Part shown: positions 61,397-64,000 of the stretch, piece by piece
Position numbering within the stretch: position 1 is the first letter of the stretch
Layout: each line of letters begins with the position of its first letter
From: Streptomyces sp. TLI_171
GTDB lineage: Bacteria > Actinomycetota > Actinomycetes > Streptomycetales > Streptomycetaceae
Assembly (NCBI RefSeq): GCF_003610255.1
Contig: NZ_RAPS01000001.1
Span: forward strand, 4,278,001 to 4,342,000
Length of the DNA: 64,000 nucleotides
Direction: 5' to 3'
Translations under genes and position numbers: made by a program
Notes under the pieces: generated by a model
What the model was told of the DNA's origin: nothing
The model's input: only the letters and a program-made list of their open reading frames with translations
Database searches by the model: none

Positions 61397-62248
61397 GTGG
61401 CGGGGTTCGTGGACGCGAGGGCGGGTGGCGGGGCGATGGCGGGCGGCTCGTGGTGGCGCGAGGGCGGGTCGGCGGACGGCGCGGACGGCGCGGAGAGCGT
61501 GTACCTGCCCGGGCAGGCGGCCCAGTCGCCGCCCGACGGGCCGGTGACGCCGCCCGTTCCGCCGCGGCCGTCGGCGCCGCCGCAGGTCGGGCCGGTGAAG
61601 GGGCCGCAGCCGTCCGGGCCGACGCCGGCCGAGGTGCACCGGGCGTTCGACTACGCGGAGGGCCACGGGCTCACCGACGTCACCGCGGTGTACCCGGGCT
61701 GGAGCGAGGTGGTCTTCGACCTGCAGCCGGAGCCGAAGGCCGCGCCCGCCCCGGAGCCGGTCCCCGATCCGGAGCCGGAACCGGAGCCCGAACCGGGGCA
61801 GCAGCGCCCCGGCCCGGGCCGCCGCGCGCTGAAGGCACTGCTCGGCCGGCCGCAGCAGGCGGCCGACGCGCCGGCGGCGGCCCCGGCGGCGGGCGGTTCG
61901 CGCAAGCCCGCGCCGTTGCTGCTGCTCGCGGCGGCGCTGCTGCTCGGCGGGGCGGCGACCGGCACGCTGCTGGTGATGCTGCTGGGCTGGGGCGTGGCGT
62001 ACCTGTCCCACGGGTGGTCCGACCTGATGAAGAAGTTCGCCGTGCTGGGCATCCCGCTGGTCACGGTGACCGGCCTGACGGTCTGGAACTGGGGCCGGGA
62101 GAAGGGTCGTTGGGGCACCGCGCTGGCCCCGGGCAGCGACGCGGGCGCGGTCACCTGGGCGGACGCGCCGGGGGTGCTGCGGCTGGCGGCGGTGCTGTCG
62201 GCGGTGTTCGTCCTGGTGGTGACGCTGCGCCGGCGCAAGGCGCAGTGA
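61397..62248 (+). CDS. Hypothetical membrane protein with proline-rich N terminus
   Basis: The 283-residue protein has a Pro/Gly-rich N-terminal third, a short folded-looking segment (PTPAEVHRAFDYAEGHGLTD, then VTAVYPGWSEVVFDLQ), and a Pro-Glu repeat (DPEPEPEPEPG). Three or four C-terminal helices follow (LLLLAAALLLGGAATGTLLV onward, ending VLRLAAVLSAVFVLVVTL). No family is recognised. The GTG at 61397 has TACCGT 8 nt upstream; an ATG at 61436 is an alternative. Confidence 0.65.
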   Translation: MAGFVDARAGGGAMAGGSWWREGGSADGADGAESVYLPGQAAQSPPDGPVTPPVPPRPSAPPQVGPVKGPQPSGPTPAEVHRAFDYAEGHGLTDVTAVYPGWSEVVFDLQPEPKAAPAPEPVPDPEPEPEPEPGQQRPGPGRRALKALLGRPQQAADAPAAAPAAGGSRKPAPLLLLAAALLLGGAATGTLLVMLLGWGVAYLSHGWSDLMKKFAVLGIPLVTVTGLTVWNWGREKGRWGTALAPGSDAGAVTWADAPGVLRLAAVLSAVFVLVVTLRRRKAQ

Positions 62249-62270
62249 CGGCAGCGGAGCTGACGGAGAG

Positions 62271-62948
62271 TCAGTCGACCGCGAGGCGGGCCTCCAGGCC
62301 GGAGAGCAGGGCGTCGAGGCCGGCTTCCAGGGTGCGGTCGGGGGCGCCGGCATAGTCGGCGGCCTCGGGCTGTTCGAGGCGGGCGCGCAGCCGGGGGAAG
62401 CCGCGGGCGGTCTCGGCGGCGCGGGCCAGGGCGGCCGCGACGCGCTCCTTCGGATCCTCGCCGTCGCGGCCGAGGCGGCGCTCCAGCGAGGCGGTGGCGG
62501 CCGCGCCGAGAGCGCTGCCGAGGACGTAGGTGAAGACGGCGGCGGCCAGCAGGTCGGCGTCGGCGGGGGCGAAGCCGGCCTGCTCGTACAGGCCCAGGGT
62601 GTGGTCGTCGAACCGGGCCTTGCCGGGGCCGTGGAACAGGTAGGACCCGAAGGCCTGCACCAGCCAGGGGTGGCGGACGAACATGGCGTGCAGGTCGAGG
62701 GCGAGGGCGGCGGGCGGCCAGTGGCCGGGGGCGGCGTCGTGGGCGGGCAGCGGGATCTCCTGCCAGGCCAGGTCGGCGGCCGCGAGGACCAGTTCGTCCT
62801 TGTTCCTGACGTGCCAGTAGACGGCGGTGGCGGCGGCGCCCGGGCGCTTGCCGAGGCTGCGCATGTTGAGGCCTTCGAGACCGTCCTCGTCGAGGAGTTC
62901 GACGGCGGTGCGGACGATCTGTTCACGGGTCAGGGCGTCGCGTGCCAT
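62271..62948 (-). CDS. TetR family transcriptional regulator
   Basis: The 225-residue regulator has an N-terminal TetR helix-turn-helix (ALTREQIVRTAVELLDEDG, LEGLNMRSLGKRPGAAATAV, YWHVRNKDELV). The C-terminal domain is of the TetR_C type for drug-binding members (HPWLVQAFGSYLFHGPGKAR). The target is unknown; no transporter is adjacent in the window apart from the siderophore-binding gene 134 nt upstream on the same strand. The ATG at 62948 starts the conserved part. Confidence 0.87.
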   Translation of the reverse strand: MARDALTREQIVRTAVELLDEDGLEGLNMRSLGKRPGAAATAVYWHVRNKDELVLAAADLAWQEIPLPAHDAAPGHWPPAALALDLHAMFVRHPWLVQAFGSYLFHGPGKARFDDHTLGLYEQAGFAPADADLLAAAVFTYVLGSALGAAATASLERRLGRDGEDPKERVAAALARAAETARGFPRLRARLEQPEAADYAGAPDRTLEAGLDALLSGLEARLAVD

Positions 62949-63082
62949 GGGGGGGCAGCCTAGGGGGCGGCGGAGTGCCTGCACAAAGTTCGATCGCCTG
63001 CCCGCGCTTGGTTCCAGCAGCGCCCGCCGGTCGCCCGACCGGCCCTTCTCCCTGCGTCGACCGTCGTACGGCCGGGGCCGGT

Positions 63083-64000
63083 TCAGGCTGCGCCGAGGAC
63101 GTGCAGGAGCTCTGCGATCAGGAAGTGCGCGCCGGTGTAGCCGATGCCCTGGAACCACAGCTGGTCGTCGACCCGGAAGGCCCGGTGGGCGCGGACGGCG
63201 GCCAGCGCCTGCCAGGCCGGGGAGGCGAGGGCGGCGGTCAGCCCGTTGCGGTCGGGGTGGCCGTAGCCGCTGTACAGCAGCAGGTCGCCGTCCGCGCGCC
63301 CGAGCTGGTCGGCGGGGGTCTCGATGTCGAACCGGTCCGCGTTCTGCGCATCGGGCCGGGGCAGGCCCAGGTCGGCGAGGACGCTGCCGGGGAAGTTCTG
63401 CCGGGCGTACAGGCGGACGGCGGGGGAGCCCTCGACGAACCGGACCAGGCTGACCCGCTGCCCGGCGGCGCCCGCGTCGGCCAGCATCCGGACCGCCTGT
63501 TCGACGTGCCGGGCGTACGCGCCGACCACGGCGGCGGCCTGTTCGCCGCGGTCCAGCGCGATCGCGTGCAGCTGGAAGTTCTCCTTCCAGGGCGCGCCGG
63601 TGGTCGTGGTGACGACGGTCGGGGCCAGCGCGCGCAGGGCGTCCAGGTGGGCGGCGTCCCGGGTCAGGTTGGAGAGGATCAGCTGCGGTTTCACGGCGCG
63701 GATCGCCGACGCGTCGGGCGTCGCCCCGATGTCGCCGACCACGGCGACCCCGGCCAGCCGGGAGTCCGGCCAGTAGCCGGGCAGCGCGGCGTCCAGCGGG
63801 GCCTTGGCGGCGCCGACGGGCGTGATGCCGAGGGTCATCGCCGAGTCCAGCTCCGCGGTGTCCAGCGTCACCACCCGGGTCGCCCCGCCGGGCACGGTCA
63901 CCGGCCCGGCCGCCGAGCCCACCGTGACGTCCGGCCGCGGGCTGGGGCTGAGGCTCGGGCTGGGACTCGGCGACCTCGTCGACCGGCCGGTGCCGTCCGC
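63083..64000 (-). CDS. Siderophore/iron ABC transporter substrate-binding protein (5' end outside window)
   Basis: The frame is open to the edge, so at least 305 residues are present and the start lies beyond 64000. A Ser-Pro linker (SPSPSPSLSPSPRPD), as after a lipobox, precedes a FepB-like domain: VVTLDTAELDSAMTLGITPV, LILSNLTRDAAHLDALRALA, ENFQLHAIALDRGEQAAAV, and LLLYSGYGHPDRNGL. It would bind a ferric siderophore for ABC uptake. The permease genes are presumably outside. A GTG at 63922 could be mistaken for the start but lies after the linker. Confidence 0.82.
   Translation of the reverse strand, partial: ADGTGRSTRSPSPSPSLSPSPRPDVTVGSAAGPVTVPGGATRVVTLDTAELDSAMTLGITPVGAAKAPLDAALPGYWPDSRLAGVAVVGDIGATPDASAIRAVKPQLILSNLTRDAAHLDALRALAPTVVTTTTGAPWKENFQLHAIALDRGEQAAAVVGAYARHVEQAVRMLADAGAAGQRVSLVRFVEGSPAVRLYARQNFPGSVLADLGLPRPDAQNADRFDIETPADQLGRADGDLLLYSGYGHPDRNGLTAALASPAWQALAAVRAHRAFRVDDQLWFQGIGYTGAHFLIAELLHVLGAA

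Noticed and set aside
61741..61800. Tandem repeat in DNA near the hypothetical membrane gene
   Set aside because: It only encodes a Pro-Glu repeat (PEPEPEPEP) and is explained by the protein.
63083..63922. GTG 63922 as start of the siderophore-binding gene
   Set aside because: The frame continues upstream through a Ser-Pro linker to the window edge, which fits a lipoprotein spacer, so the gene is partial.

Overview
The window is about 64 kb of very high G+C actinobacterial chromosome. It is almost certainly from a Streptomycetaceae member (Streptomyces or Kitasatospora). Supporting features are strong third-position G/C bias, GTG and TTG starts, a WhiG-type c-di-GMP switch gene (rsiG), a cdgB-type diguanylate cyclase, DasR-like operators, and tightly packed core genes. 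I see no prophage, insertion sequence, CRISPR array, tRNA or rRNA.

Layout. (1) 0.5-9 kb: a MoaD/ThiS protein, a DUF2993 secreted protein, then a sulfur block of a cysteine-rich leader peptide, thiosulfate sulfurtransferase and DUF1416. After that come DUF3099, DsrE, a 35-residue membrane peptide, a nitrobindin-like protein, the nickel regulator Nur, YgfZ, Dtd, RsiG, asparaginase and dodecin. (2) 9-25 kb: the conserved ppa, dacB, metalloprotease, tilS, hpt, ftsH, folE block, then a lysyltransferase-like protein and folP, folB, folK. (3) 25-30 kb: TerD, ArfB, a flavin reductase that looks frameshifted, and CdgB. (4) 30.5-37 kb: an amino-sugar catabolic island (aldolase, NagA, NagK, SIS isomerase, DeoR regulator, solute-binding lipoprotein) with DasR-like operators. 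(5) 37-41 kb: compatible-solute genes otsB, otsA and gpgS. (6) 40.8-42.6 kb: a SAM-I riboswitch controlling a threonine-synthase homologue and a sulfur-carrier protein. (7) 43-46 kb: cold-shock protein and groEL with tandem CIRCE operators. (8) 46.7-51.5 kb: an ABC exporter, PadR and membrane-protein operon. (9) 51.6-64 kb: CutC, a HelD-like helicase, XPB helicase, DUF2079, an XPB-associated protein, TetR, and a partial siderophore-binding protein.

Two regulatory designs stand out. First, the threonine-synthase homologue has an N-terminal zinc ribbon, sits under a SAM riboswitch, and is cotranscribed with a MoaD-like carrier ending in Gly-Gly-Cys. This suggests methionine (homocysteine) synthesis using protein-bound sulfide rather than threonine synthesis. 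A leaderless 25-codon reading frame starts at the predicted transcription start and runs into the riboswitch. Second, cysA is preceded by a leaderless Cys-rich peptide gene with an excellent promoter and a 22-bp-phased direct repeat. Both look like nutrient-sensing leaders for sulfur metabolism.

Many genes here have a TANNNT-like -10 box 6-8 nt before the start codon and so are probably translated from leaderless mRNA. Blocks that I remember as being separate in S. coelicolor are adjacent here, so local gene order is rearranged relative to that species. All family assignments come from reading the translated sequence; no database search was run.
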